A stretch of DNA of 64,000 nucleotides, from contig SVMI01000006.1 of the NCBI GenBank assembly GCA_015067495.1, positions 60,313-124,312 on the forward strand, given 5' to 3'. Below the pieces are notes generated by a model. That model was not told where the DNA came from and ran no database searches. It worked only from the letters and a program-made list of their open reading frames with translations. A program made the position numbers and the translations under genes. Of the stretch, positions 8,782 to 16,842 are shown one piece after another; the first letter of the stretch is position 1, and the number at the start of each line of letters is the position of its first letter. Source of the stretch: Oscillospiraceae bacterium. GTDB lineage: Bacteria; Bacillota; Clostridia; Oscillospirales; Oscillospiraceae.

Positions 8782-8832
8782 AATAGAAAGTATTATGCCG
8801 TAGTGGGCGTATATCAACAGGAGGATAAAATT

Positions 8833-9201
8833 ATGGCTGAGAACAAGCAGTATATTACGCATATTCAGGATAACGGAACGATCATGGTATCTGAGGACGT
8901 GATCGCCACCATCGTTGCCCATGCGATCAAGGATGTAGAAGGTGTCGTGGGTCTGAGCACCAAGGCGGTTGCGGAACTGGCGGATCTGATCGGCAAGAAG
9001 AACTGGGGCAAGGGCATGAAGATCACCGTTAACGAGGATAATTCCGTCGTCATCGATTGTGACATCGTCATCGTCTACGGTCAGAGTGTCGTTGCCGTCG
9101 CTGAAGCTGTCCAGCAGGCTGTGATCAGCGCCGTGGAGTCCACTGCAGGTGTTCCGTCCGTTGCCGTCAATGTCAACGTTTGCGGTATCATGCGCCAGTA
9201 A
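8833..9201 (+). CDS. Asp23/Gls24 family envelope stress protein
   Basis: A 122-residue protein with the Asp23 signature: a start region ending in an 'I...V...IA..A...VEGV' pattern (residues 17-42) and a C-terminal 'V.DCDIVIVYG' strand. Members are membrane-associated proteins linked to cell-envelope homeostasis; in Clostridia this gene regularly precedes nusB. The ATG at 8833 follows GGAGGATAAAATT; an earlier in-frame ATG at 8803 has no ribosome binding site. First gene of a six-gene operon. Confidence 0.9.
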   Translation: MAENKQYITHIQDNGTIMVSEDVIATIVAHAIKDVEGVVGLSTKAVAELADLIGKKNWGKGMKITVNEDNSVVIDCDIVIVYGQSVVAVAEAVQQAVISAVESTAGVPSVAVNVNVCGIMRQ

Positions 9202-9210
9202 GGGGGCAAT

Positions 9211-9666
9211 ATGACAAGAGGAAATGCCAGAGAACTGGCAGTACATCTGATCTACTCCCAGTCTTTTACAGAGGAAGAGCCTGATCTTGTTGTTGCGACC
9301 CGTCTGGAACGGGAGTATTACAAGAATCTTTCTGCGGAGAATGATGTGTATGAGGATCATCCCGATCCCACACAGCGTGCCTATATCGACAGCGTCGTCA
9401 GCGGTGTTGCCAATCGCCGTGACGATCTGAACGCGGAAATTCAGAAGTTCTCCATCGGCTGGGATGTTTCCCGTATTTCCCGCCTTGCCCGCACCGTCAT
9501 GCAGCTGGCGATCTTCGAGACACTTTATGTGGACGATGTTCCTGCCGGAGTTGCGATTTCTGAGGCGGTGCGCATCGTCAAGAAGTACGACGGCGATGAT
9601 ACCGGCGCATTTGTCAACGGCATTCTCGGTTCGTTCGCCCGCAGCCTGCACTCTGAAAAAGCATGA
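9211..9666 (+). CDS. nusB: Transcription antitermination protein NusB
   Basis: A 151-residue protein, within the family's usual 130-160. It begins with the conserved N-terminal motif TRGNARELAVHLIYSQ and ends with the C-terminal block containing RIVKKYDGDDTGAFVNGILG. NusB binds boxA RNA with S10 and supports antitermination in rRNA operons. AGGGGG precedes the start, and the stop codon overlaps the next gene. Confidence 0.96.
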   Translation: MTRGNARELAVHLIYSQSFTEEEPDLVVATRLEREYYKNLSAENDVYEDHPDPTQRAYIDSVVSGVANRRDDLNAEIQKFSIGWDVSRISRLARTVMQLAIFETLYVDDVPAGVAISEAVRIVKKYDGDDTGAFVNGILGSFARSLHSEKA

Positions 9667-10589
9667 TGCACACTGTCGGTATTGATACCAGCAACTATAC
9701 CACCTCTATCGCTTGCTTTGATGGCGAGGGTGGGCTGAATATTTCGCAGCTGCTGCCCGTCAAGCAGGGGCAGCTGGGTCTGCGTCAATCGGACGCGGTC
9801 TTTGCACACACGAAAAGCCTGCCGGAGCTATCCGGCAGGCTGTTTTCCCATGTTCAGGCGGATGCGATCAAGGCAATCGGTGTTTCGACTCGCCCCCGCG
9901 CGGTGGAGGGCAGCTATATGCCCTGCTTCATGGTTGGCTACAGCCACGCAAAGCTGCTGTCTGACGTGCTGCGTGTGCCTTTGATCGAGGTTTCCCATCA
10001 GCAGGGACACGTCGCGGCATCTCTTTGGAGTGCAGGACGGCTGGATTTGATGGACAAGCCTCACCTTGCTTGGCATCTTTCCGGCGGCACGACAGAGCTG
10101 TTGCTGGTTGAGCCGGAAGGGAAGAACGTGCGCTGTACCCGCATCGGCGGCACAAGCGACATTTCTGCCGGTCAGCTCATCGACCGAACCGGCGTGATGC
10201 TGGAGCTGCCATTTCCCGCGGGTAAGCATTTGGATGCACTGAGCGCAACAGCAATTTCCACAGAGGTGTTCAAGGTTCGCTGCACAGATATGGAATTTTC
10301 TCTTTCGGGCGTGCAAAATAAGGTCGAGCAGTTCTATGCAAAGCATCAGGATGCTGCTGAAACTGCCGGCTATGCGCTGCGCTGCGTGGCGCAGGCGGTT
10401 TATGCCGCAACGGAGCAGGCACGTAAGAACTACCCCGGTCTTGAAGTGGTTTTCTCCGGCGGCGTTGCCTCCAATTCCATGCTCAGAAGCCGTATGCAGC
10501 CCTTTGCGCCGGTTTTCTCTGAGCCGAAGTATTCTATAGACAATGCCATGGGTGTTGCCGTGCTGACGCACAGAATGGCGGAGGATTGA
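9663..10589 (+). CDS. TsaD/Kae1-related peptidase M22 (glycoprotease) family protein
   Basis: A 308-residue ASKHA-fold protein beginning MHTVGIDTSNYTTSIA, with a His-x3-His pair (SHQQGH, residues 115-120) corresponding to the metal-binding HxxxH of TsaD, and a late SGGVASN motif (about residue 264). True TsaD is about 330-340 residues and transfers the threonylcarbamoyl group to tRNA A37; this protein is shorter, with divergent motifs, and sits between nusB and xseA, so it is probably a clostridial paralogue of unknown substrate. It overlaps nusB by four bases; ATG 9663 or 9666 are both possible starts. Confidence 0.75.
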   Translation: MMHTVGIDTSNYTTSIACFDGEGGLNISQLLPVKQGQLGLRQSDAVFAHTKSLPELSGRLFSHVQADAIKAIGVSTRPRAVEGSYMPCFMVGYSHAKLLSDVLRVPLIEVSHQQGHVAASLWSAGRLDLMDKPHLAWHLSGGTTELLLVEPEGKNVRCTRIGGTSDISAGQLIDRTGVMLELPFPAGKHLDALSATAISTEVFKVRCTDMEFSLSGVQNKVEQFYAKHQDAAETAGYALRCVAQAVYAATEQARKNYPGLEVVFSGGVASNSMLRSRMQPFAPVFSEPKYSIDNAMGVAVLTHRMAED

Positions 10590-10590
10590 C

Positions 10591-11805
10591 ATGGAACAGA
10601 AAATTTTTTCCATCACACAAATCAATGAATATATCCGCACGAAAATGGACGCCGATCCGCTTCTGTCCGGCGTTGCGGTGCGCGGCGAGATCAGCAACTA
10701 CAAGCTCTATCCTTCGGGTCACCACTATTTCACCCTGAAGGACGAGGGCGGTGCACTGAAATGCGTGATGTTCAAGGGCAATGCCATGCGCCTGCGTTTT
10801 CGTCCCGATAACGGCATGAAGGTCATTGCTATGGGCAAGATCTCGGTCTTCCCCCGGGACGGTGCGTATCAGCTGTATTGCTCCAACCTGACGGTTGACG
10901 GCATCGGCGATCTGCATGTTGCCTTTGAACAGCTGAAAGCAAAGCTCGGCGAAGAAGGTCTTTTCGACCCTGCGCATAAGAAGCCGCTTCCCAAGTATCC
11001 CGGCGTGATCGGCATCATCACCAGTTCTGCAGGTGCTGCAGTGCATGATATGCTGCGGATCCTGCGCAAGCGGTATCCCTTGACGCAGGTGCGGTTGTTC
11101 CCGGTGCGTGTTCAGGGCGTGGAAGCACCCCCTGAGATTGTCGGTGCGATCCGCTATGCCAACCGCCACAAGCTGGCTGACCTGCTGATCGTGGGTCGCG
11201 GCGGCGGCTCGATAGAGGACTTGTGGGCATTTAATGACGAACGGGTCGCCCGTGCCATCTATGATTCCCAGATCCCGGTGATCTCCGCTGTCGGACATGA
11301 GCCGGATGTGACTATTTCCGATTTTGTTGCCGACCTGCGGGCGGCAACCCCGTCCAATGCGGCGGAGCTGGGTGTGCCGGATCAGGATGCGCTGCGGCAG
11401 GTGCTTGACGCGCACACCCAAAGCATGAGCCTTGCCCTGAGCCGTCAGATCAAGGCAGGACGGCTGCATCTGCGCACCCTCTCACAGAGTCCTGCCCTGA
11501 AAAGTCCCACGGCATATTTGCATCAACGCCGTCAGACGCTGCAGCTGCTGCAAAACCGTTTGGTGTCTGCCCAAACTCAGACCATCGAGCGGAAGAAGCG
11601 TCGCTTCGTCGAGCAGACCGCGAAGCTGGATGCAATGAGTCCCTTGAAGGTTTTGACCCGCGGCTATGCCATGGCGCAGACTGCCGACGGCAAGGTTTTG
11701 AAAAGTGTTTCGCAGGTGGATTCCGGCGAAACCATCAACGTATCTCTCTCGGACGGCGCACTTTGCGCCACTGTCACAGAAAAAAAGGAGAATGGACATG
11801 AATGA
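10591..11805 (+). CDS. xseA: Exodeoxyribonuclease VII large subunit
   Basis: A 404-residue protein matching the usual 400-450. It has an N-terminal OB-fold (about 1-100), the catalytic core with IITSSAGAAVHDML, GRGGGSIEDLWAFN and the region from SAVGHEPDVT to AATPSNAAE, and a C-terminal coiled coil. With XseB it degrades single-stranded DNA in both directions. It starts one base after the preceding gene and overlaps xseB. Confidence 0.97.
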   Translation: MEQKIFSITQINEYIRTKMDADPLLSGVAVRGEISNYKLYPSGHHYFTLKDEGGALKCVMFKGNAMRLRFRPDNGMKVIAMGKISVFPRDGAYQLYCSNLTVDGIGDLHVAFEQLKAKLGEEGLFDPAHKKPLPKYPGVIGIITSSAGAAVHDMLRILRKRYPLTQVRLFPVRVQGVEAPPEIVGAIRYANRHKLADLLIVGRGGGSIEDLWAFNDERVARAIYDSQIPVISAVGHEPDVTISDFVADLRAATPSNAAELGVPDQDALRQVLDAHTQSMSLALSRQIKAGRLHLRTLSQSPALKSPTAYLHQRRQTLQLLQNRLVSAQTQTIERKKRRFVEQTAKLDAMSPLKVLTRGYAMAQTADGKVLKSVSQVDSGETINVSLSDGALCATVTEKKENGHE

Positions 11806-12031
11806 GAAAAATATGACCTTTGAAAAGTCTATGGAGCGATTGGAGCAGATCGTCCGTGCCATGGAGCGGGGCGATGTACCGCTGGATGAATCCTTAAAGC
11901 TGTTTACCGAGGGAACGGAGCTGGTTCGCTCCTGCGGTAAGCTCCTAGATGACGCGGAGCTTCAGGTGCAGAAGGTAGTCAAGGGTGCTGACGGAAACCC
12001 CACTTATGAGGATTTTGCCGATGAAGGTTGA
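11798..12031 (+). CDS. xseB: Exodeoxyribonuclease VII small subunit
   Basis: A 77-residue protein with the XseB signature FEKSMERLEQIVRAMERGD followed by PLDESLKLFTEG. The start at ATG 11798 is chosen because AAGGAG then has 7 bases of spacing; ATG 11792 lies too close. It overlaps the end of xseA by 8 bases and the start of the prenyl synthase by 11. Confidence 0.96.
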   Translation: MNEKNMTFEKSMERLEQIVRAMERGDVPLDESLKLFTEGTELVRSCGKLLDDAELQVQKVVKGADGNPTYEDFADEG

Positions 12032-12893
12032 TGTGATCACCGAGCAGTATCGCTCGTTTATCGATGAATATCTTGCAGCATGGATGCAGAAATTTGACGA
12101 AGAACCGCAAAAAATCCTCTATGATGCCATGTCCTACAGCATGCTCGGGGGCGGCAAGCGGCTGCGCCCCATCATGACGCTGGAATTTTGCCGTCTTTGC
12201 TGCGGTGATTGGAAAAAGGCAGCACCCTTTGCCGCTGCCATTGAGATGATCCAGACCTACAGCCTGATCCATGATGACCTGCCCGCCATGGACAACGACG
12301 ATTACCGGCGCGGCAAGCTGACCAATCACAAGGTCTACGGCGAAGCCATGGCGATCTTGGCAGGTGACGCGCTGCTGACGGATGCCTTTGTGTGCGCTGC
12401 TTCTGCAGACCTGCCAGCGAAGGATGTTGCCTTTGCGATCTCTGTGCTGGCTGAAAATGCCGGCTCTCTCGGCATGGTCGGCGGTCAGGTGCTGGACATT
12501 TTGAGTGAGGAGCGCGTGTTGAACGAGCAGGAGGTTCTGGACATCCAGACCCGCAAAACCGGCGCTCTGATCAATGCAGCCTGCGCCCTTGGTGTCATCG
12601 CCGGCGGCGGCACGGAGGAGCAGCTTCAAGCGGCGTGCAGCTTTGCGGGCGCGCTGGGTCTTGCGTTCCAGATCCGGGACGATATGTTGGATGTCATCGG
12701 CACACAGGAGGAGCTGGGCAAGGGTGTTGGCACCGATGCCGCAAAGAATACTTTTGTCCGCCTTTACGGTCTGGAGAAGTGCGAGGAACTGGTGCAGAAA
12801 TACACCAACGTTGCCATCGAGATGCTTTCTGTATTTGAGGATAATGAATACCTGATCGCTCTTGCAAAAAGCCTGACCGATCGTAAGAAATAA
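12021..12893 (+). CDS. ispA: Polyprenyl (farnesyl/geranylgeranyl) diphosphate synthase
   Basis: A 290-residue class I trans-prenyltransferase with both aspartate-rich motifs: DDLPAMDNDD (about residues 85-94) and DDMLD (about 219-223), which bind the Mg-diphosphate of the allylic substrate and of IPP. It elongates DMAPP with IPP units in the isoprenoid pathway; the product chain length cannot be fixed from sequence. Its position after xseB is the standard one for bacterial ispA. Last gene of the operon. Confidence 0.93.
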   Translation: MKVDVITEQYRSFIDEYLAAWMQKFDEEPQKILYDAMSYSMLGGGKRLRPIMTLEFCRLCCGDWKKAAPFAAAIEMIQTYSLIHDDLPAMDNDDYRRGKLTNHKVYGEAMAILAGDALLTDAFVCAASADLPAKDVAFAISVLAENAGSLGMVGGQVLDILSEERVLNEQEVLDIQTRKTGALINAACALGVIAGGGTEEQLQAACSFAGALGLAFQIRDDMLDVIGTQEELGKGVGTDAAKNTFVRLYGLEKCEELVQKYTNVAIEMLSVFEDNEYLIALAKSLTDRKK

Positions 12894-12895
12894 CG

Positions 12896-12923
12896 AAAAC
12901 CGCCCACGAATGTGGGCGGTTTT
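12896..12923 (+). terminator. Rho-independent terminator after ispA
   Basis: A perfect stem (AAAACCGCCCAC with GTGGGCGGTTTT, loop GAAT) begins two bases after the ispA stop. It can also act on minus-strand transcripts coming from the PepSY gene. Confidence 0.9.
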
Positions 12924-12927
12924 GCTA

Positions 12928-13142
12928 TTATTCATCGAGGGGGATCTGTTCGATTTCAAGGATCGTCGGACTATACATTCCAATCTTATAATGCCACTTG
13001 AAGTTTTCGTAGTAGAAAGTAACGTCATAGTGATTTGCCATTTCGGGATCGTTGGTTACTTCCTCGCAGGATACGAAGGCAACAGCAATTGCAAAGTCCT
13101 TGCTTCACTTGTCATTGTAAGAAATTCTGGTGTTGTGCTTAG
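12928..13142 (-). pseudogene. Decayed C-terminal PepSY-like repeat downstream of the PepSY protein gene
   Basis: Read on the minus strand in a different frame from the neighbouring gene, this stretch encodes a 58-codon remnant containing KWHYKIGMYSPTILE and a stop at 12928-12930. It matches the last residues of the upstream intact protein (NWYFRIGMYSPEILE). An in-frame TGA at 13111-13113 and the frame change relative to the gene show that it is not translated as part of it. It is best read as the remains of a tandemly duplicated final repeat or of an older C-terminus. Confidence 0.7.
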
Positions 13143-15362
13143 TCAAACGGGAGGACCATATTCGAGAATTTCCGGGCTGTACATTCCAATGCGGAAATAC
13201 CAATTGTAGCCGTCGAAGTTGAAGGAAATTTCGTAGTAATGCGCACTGTCATCAGAGCGTATTGCTGTACATTGAAGATTTTCCACAACATCTGCGCTGA
13301 TACCTAAGTGGCTCATTGCAACATCAATTGCCATCTCTTCACCGATTTCACTGGTGGGGGGCACAGGTAGGACGTCCTGCTCGCTGAGAAGCTTGCCGTT
13401 GCTGACGTGGATATAGTACTTATAACTCTGCAGACCGCTGGTGAAGGTAACGGTGAAAATGCCGTCCCGCTCCTCACATACAACATGGATTATTTGATTA
13501 TAGCCTACACCTACGGCTTTACGGGCAATGTCGATTGCCTTGTACATTCCAATGCTTCCGTCCGCAGGCATCGGCCATGGGGAGATGTTGTCCGGCGATG
13601 CAGTTTCTTCCCGAAGGGGAATTTGGTATTTGTACTGGTAATCCACATTTATTACCATGCCATACAGCCGGGATACTGTGACAGTGCAGATATACTCTGC
13701 ATCCTTTGCGTCGGAGGCACTTTGGTAAACAATCCTGAAATCAGTGTTCTTGTCATCAGGCTCCTGCACGGAAATCAGGCGGAAATTGTTGCCGTACATG
13801 GGATCGGCTTCTGCAATTCTGATCGCATCGTCTTTAGTGATTTCCAACAGACCATCATCTGTCAGCTCTGTGGTTTGGCGTTGAGCGGAAACGATGATGC
13901 CGTGGCGTACGGACACCTGATAGACGTATTCGTGGCTCTTGGTGCCCAGTACGATCTCATAGCAGGGGAGAGTGCTATCGGCTCTCAGACTGCGGCGTAT
14001 CGTAATTACATCGTTGAGATTCAGCCCGGCGTGATCAAGCGCAATGTTGAATGCTTCCGTTTCGTTGGTGAGTTCTTCTGAGTATACATCCGGCGGTGTG
14101 ATCGGGTCTGCCTGACCAACGTACCAGTCCTTGCCAAAGAGTACCTCGACGGTTTCATCGCCATTGCGGATAATGGCGGCAACGGCTTTCATTCCATGCA
14201 GCCATGTACTGAGATAGCTGCCGTCGTCCTCATAATTGGGAGCATCGGGATCGTCAGGGGAAGGCTGTGTGGGGACGTTCATAGCGGCATACCAGTCGTC
14301 GATATGATCATAGCCGGGATACTTGAACCTGATCTCCAGACGCATGCCGTTATAAATGCCCTCGTTGAAGTACCATACATACCAAGGCTCATCAATGGGA
14401 GTTGGGGAAACGTTCGAGGTTTGCTCACCAATCAGAAGCTTGACTTCGCCGTAGGTCATACCCTCGGTCAACCAGATTTTTATCTGCTCCGATGTGAAGT
14501 CGATCATCGGTTCCCGGTGGGGCATGATGGGGGTGAGCTGGAAGTTGACACCGTCATCGATCACGATAAAGAAATTCTCATTGATCATGTGCAGGTTCGT
14601 CACGACACCGTGGGCAACGGAGACCTCAATCTTGCAGTGATATTCTCTTGCGCTCATTCTTACGGTGTAGTAAGGCGGCGTTGCGGTCACGGATTTGAAT
14701 GCCGGATCTCTGTATTTGATCATCTGATCTTCCTTGGCAAGCTCCACAGCAGTCACATCCGGCGTCGGCGAATAAATGACATCATCGGGTATCAATTCCC
14801 CGGCATAGGAGCGTTCAAGCTGTGCAACCGTGCCGTAATTTGCATCGATCCAGTAGTAATACTTATACGCATCCGTGTAGAGTACGATCTCATAATAGGG
14901 GAAGACAAGCTGGAAATTACCGCTGATCAGATAGTCGTTCAGATCATCCTTGGCAAGACCTGCGTACTCCAGCGCAATGTTGAAGGCATTTTCCTCCGTG
15001 ATGGCGTATTCAGGAGTCGGCTTCAGGGGAGGGCCGGTGGTCTCGTCGGTCGGTGATGTAGGCTGCACATCAGGGTCCGTCGGCTCGGTAGAGAGCGTCA
15101 CGTTATCAGGCGCATTGGGACCGATAAAAGGATTGATCGACGGGATCAGCCCAATCAGCAGCGCGACCACAAGGATACTGGCAACCAGTGCTGCGGTTGC
15201 ACGGAATTGAATGGGGGTACGGACGGGTTTTGAGGGCGGAAGCTCTGTTTTTGCATCTTTTTTATCCGAAAAAAGAGACTCCACCGCAATGCTTTCGGCG
15301 AGGTCGGGGGTTGCGTTTGTAAAGGCCTGCCGTATTTTCTTTTGCAGTTTTCGGTTGTTCAT
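13143..15362 (-). CDS. Membrane-anchored PepSY-repeat protein, probable anti-sigma factor partner
   Basis: A 739-residue protein with a cytoplasmic N-terminus of about 55 residues, one membrane segment (about residues 59-77) and a large extracytoplasmic part after a Pro/Thr-rich linker. That part holds about four or five copies of an 80-90-residue module of the type 'A..IAL..AGL ... YEI.. ... Y.Y.I....G.V', which is the PepSY pattern. The ATG at 15362 follows AAAGGAG with 9 bases of spacing. It lies 14 bases after an ECF sigma gene, and a short N-terminal cytoplasmic tail followed by a membrane anchor is what anti-sigma factors have, so control of that sigma factor is likely. What the repeats sense is unknown. 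Confidence 0.75.
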   Translation of the reverse strand: MNNRKLQKKIRQAFTNATPDLAESIAVESLFSDKKDAKTELPPSKPVRTPIQFRATAALVASILVVALLIGLIPSINPFIGPNAPDNVTLSTEPTDPDVQPTSPTDETTGPPLKPTPEYAITEENAFNIALEYAGLAKDDLNDYLISGNFQLVFPYYEIVLYTDAYKYYYWIDANYGTVAQLERSYAGELIPDDVIYSPTPDVTAVELAKEDQMIKYRDPAFKSVTATPPYYTVRMSAREYHCKIEVSVAHGVVTNLHMINENFFIVIDDGVNFQLTPIMPHREPMIDFTSEQIKIWLTEGMTYGEVKLLIGEQTSNVSPTPIDEPWYVWYFNEGIYNGMRLEIRFKYPGYDHIDDWYAAMNVPTQPSPDDPDAPNYEDDGSYLSTWLHGMKAVAAIIRNGDETVEVLFGKDWYVGQADPITPPDVYSEELTNETEAFNIALDHAGLNLNDVITIRRSLRADSTLPCYEIVLGTKSHEYVYQVSVRHGIIVSAQRQTTELTDDGLLEITKDDAIRIAEADPMYGNNFRLISVQEPDDKNTDFRIVYQSASDAKDAEYICTVTVSRLYGMVINVDYQYKYQIPLREETASPDNISPWPMPADGSIGMYKAIDIARKAVGVGYNQIIHVVCEERDGIFTVTFTSGLQSYKYYIHVSNGKLLSEQDVLPVPPTSEIGEEMAIDVAMSHLGISADVVENLQCTAIRSDDSAHYYEISFNFDGYNWYFRIGMYSPEILEYGPPV

Positions 15363-15376
15363 GACATTCCACTCCT

Positions 15377-15913
15377 TTACAGGCTGGCTTTCATCTTCTT
15401 GAGAGCCCGGTGATACTTTGAAATCACAGTCGACAGCGGCAGAGACAGCATCCTTGCGATCTCCCGGTGTTTGAAGCCGGATACCGCGTGGAGTACGACG
15501 ATCTGGCGTTCCTCGTCGGAAAGCACGTTCATACATGCTTCAATGACAAGCTTGTCATCGGTCGAGACCCTGTTGTCAACCAATGCGAACCCGTCAAGAG
15601 ATGCCGTGCCGGAGCGTTGAAGCTCCTTGAGCCGCTTGTAGCACAGATTCTTCGCAATCGTCAGGATCCAAGCCATGGGCTTTTCCTGAGAACGGTAGGA
15701 AGCCGCGCTGCTGTGGACGGTCAGGAAGGTATCCTGCAAAACGTCCTGAGCATCATGACTGTTTTTCAAAATCGAAAGGGCGTAGGCATAGACACCGGGG
15801 GCAGCCGCCCGGTACAGTTGTTCCAGAGCCTGCGTATCGCCTTTGGCCATTCGGTCGATATAACCATCCAGCGTCCCGGATGGGGGCAGGGTATTTCGCT
15901 GTAACAGTGCCAT
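15377..15913 (-). CDS. ECF-type RNA polymerase sigma factor
   Basis: A 178-residue sigma-70 family protein with region 2 (about residues 27-90, including DAQDVLQDTFLTVH) and region 4 (about 118-172, with a helix-turn-helix around FKHREIARMLSLPLSTVISKY). No region 3 is present, as in ECF factors. The ATG at 15913 follows AAGGAG at 8 bases; an upstream in-frame ATG is weaker. It is co-directional with, and 14 bases from, the PepSY membrane protein that probably restrains it. Confidence 0.93.
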   Translation of the reverse strand: MALLQRNTLPPSGTLDGYIDRMAKGDTQALEQLYRAAAPGVYAYALSILKNSHDAQDVLQDTFLTVHSSAASYRSQEKPMAWILTIAKNLCYKRLKELQRSGTASLDGFALVDNRVSTDDKLVIEACMNVLSDEERQIVVLHAVSGFKHREIARMLSLPLSTVISKYHRALKKMKASL

Positions 15914-15990
15914 CTGCCTCACTCCTTTCAACCGTATAATCTGTTAGAATGCCGTTTTATTGCATGAATGAAAATTTTTTTATAAAATTT

Positions 15991-16746
15991 TTATCCGAGC
16001 AGGACATCGGAGACGAGCATCACGCAAAATCCGACCAAAAGTGCATAGGTTGCGCCCCGCTCTGAGCCGTGGGCATGGGTCTCGGGGATCATCTCATCGC
16101 TGATGACATAGAGCATCGTGCCGCCGGCAAAGGCAAGCGCAAAGGGAAGAATGGCAGATGCGATGGTGACGGCAAAATAACCGAGGAGCGTGCCGACCAC
16201 CTCCACAAGTCCTGTGGCGAGTGCGCAAAGGAAAGTGCGTTTTGGGGAGATTCCGGCAGCCAGCATGGGTCCGATGATGACCATACCCTCGGGGATGTTC
16301 TGCAGAGCGATGCCGCCGGCAATGATCAGCGCTTCCGATACGTTATCCGAGCCGAAGCTGACGCCGGCAGCAATGCCTTCCGGCAGATTGTGGATGGCGA
16401 TTGCGGTGACGAACAGCAAAACCTTGCTTAAATTTGCATTACTGTCGTGCTTTTCAATGTCCGCACCGACCATTTTGTGCATGTGGGGAACGACCTTATC
16501 AATGAGGTTCAGGCAGATCGCACCCACAAAAATGCCGGCAACGGTGATCAGCAGTCCGAAATTTCCACCGTATTCCACAGAGGGCAAAATCAATCCCAGC
16601 ACTGCCGCGGCGAGCATAACGCCGGCGGCAAAGGCAAGGACGATGTCGCTGAACTTGTGGGAAATATTTTTGAACAGAAATCCGATGACCGCACCGATGA
16701 CGGTCGCGCCGCCGACACCCAGTGCTGTTAGTAATACCATTTCCAT
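15991..16746 (-). CDS. ZIP family divalent metal transporter
   Basis: A 251-residue protein with about eight membrane segments. The two metal-site motifs of ZIP transporters are present: HNLPEGIAAG (about residue 118) and QNIPEGMVI (about 149). A short loop between segments three and four contains His residues (PHMHKM). It probably brings zinc or another divalent metal into the cytosol; specificity is not readable. GGAGG lies upstream of the ATG and a sigma-A promoter precedes it. Confidence 0.93.
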   Translation of the reverse strand: MEMVLLTALGVGGATVIGAVIGFLFKNISHKFSDIVLAFAAGVMLAAAVLGLILPSVEYGGNFGLLITVAGIFVGAICLNLIDKVVPHMHKMVGADIEKHDSNANLSKVLLFVTAIAIHNLPEGIAAGVSFGSDNVSEALIIAGGIALQNIPEGMVIIGPMLAAGISPKRTFLCALATGLVEVVGTLLGYFAVTIASAILPFALAFAGGTMLYVISDEMIPETHAHGSERGATYALLVGFCVMLVSDVLLG

Positions 16747-16775
16747 GAAACTACCTCCAAGAAGTTATTTTGACT

Positions 16776-16804
16776 ATTATAGCATATGAATTTCCGCTGT
16801 GCAA
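16776..16804 (-). promoter_or_regulatory. Sigma-A promoter of the ZIP transporter gene
   Basis: On the minus strand TTGCAC and TATAAT are separated by 17 bases, about 30 bases before the start codon at 16746. Confidence 0.75.
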
Positions 16805-16807
16805 GGA

Positions 16808-16837
16808 AACAACCGGCTGAAAGATCAGCCGGTTGTT
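16808..16837 (-). terminator. Terminator of the beta-propeller protein gene
   Basis: A perfect 13-bp stem (AACAACCGGCTGA with TCAGCCGGTTGTT, loop of 4) lies just after the minus-strand stop at 16843, and the minus-strand continuation is TTCCTTGC. It sits directly upstream of the ZIP promoter. Confidence 0.8.
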
Positions 16838-16842
16838 CGATA

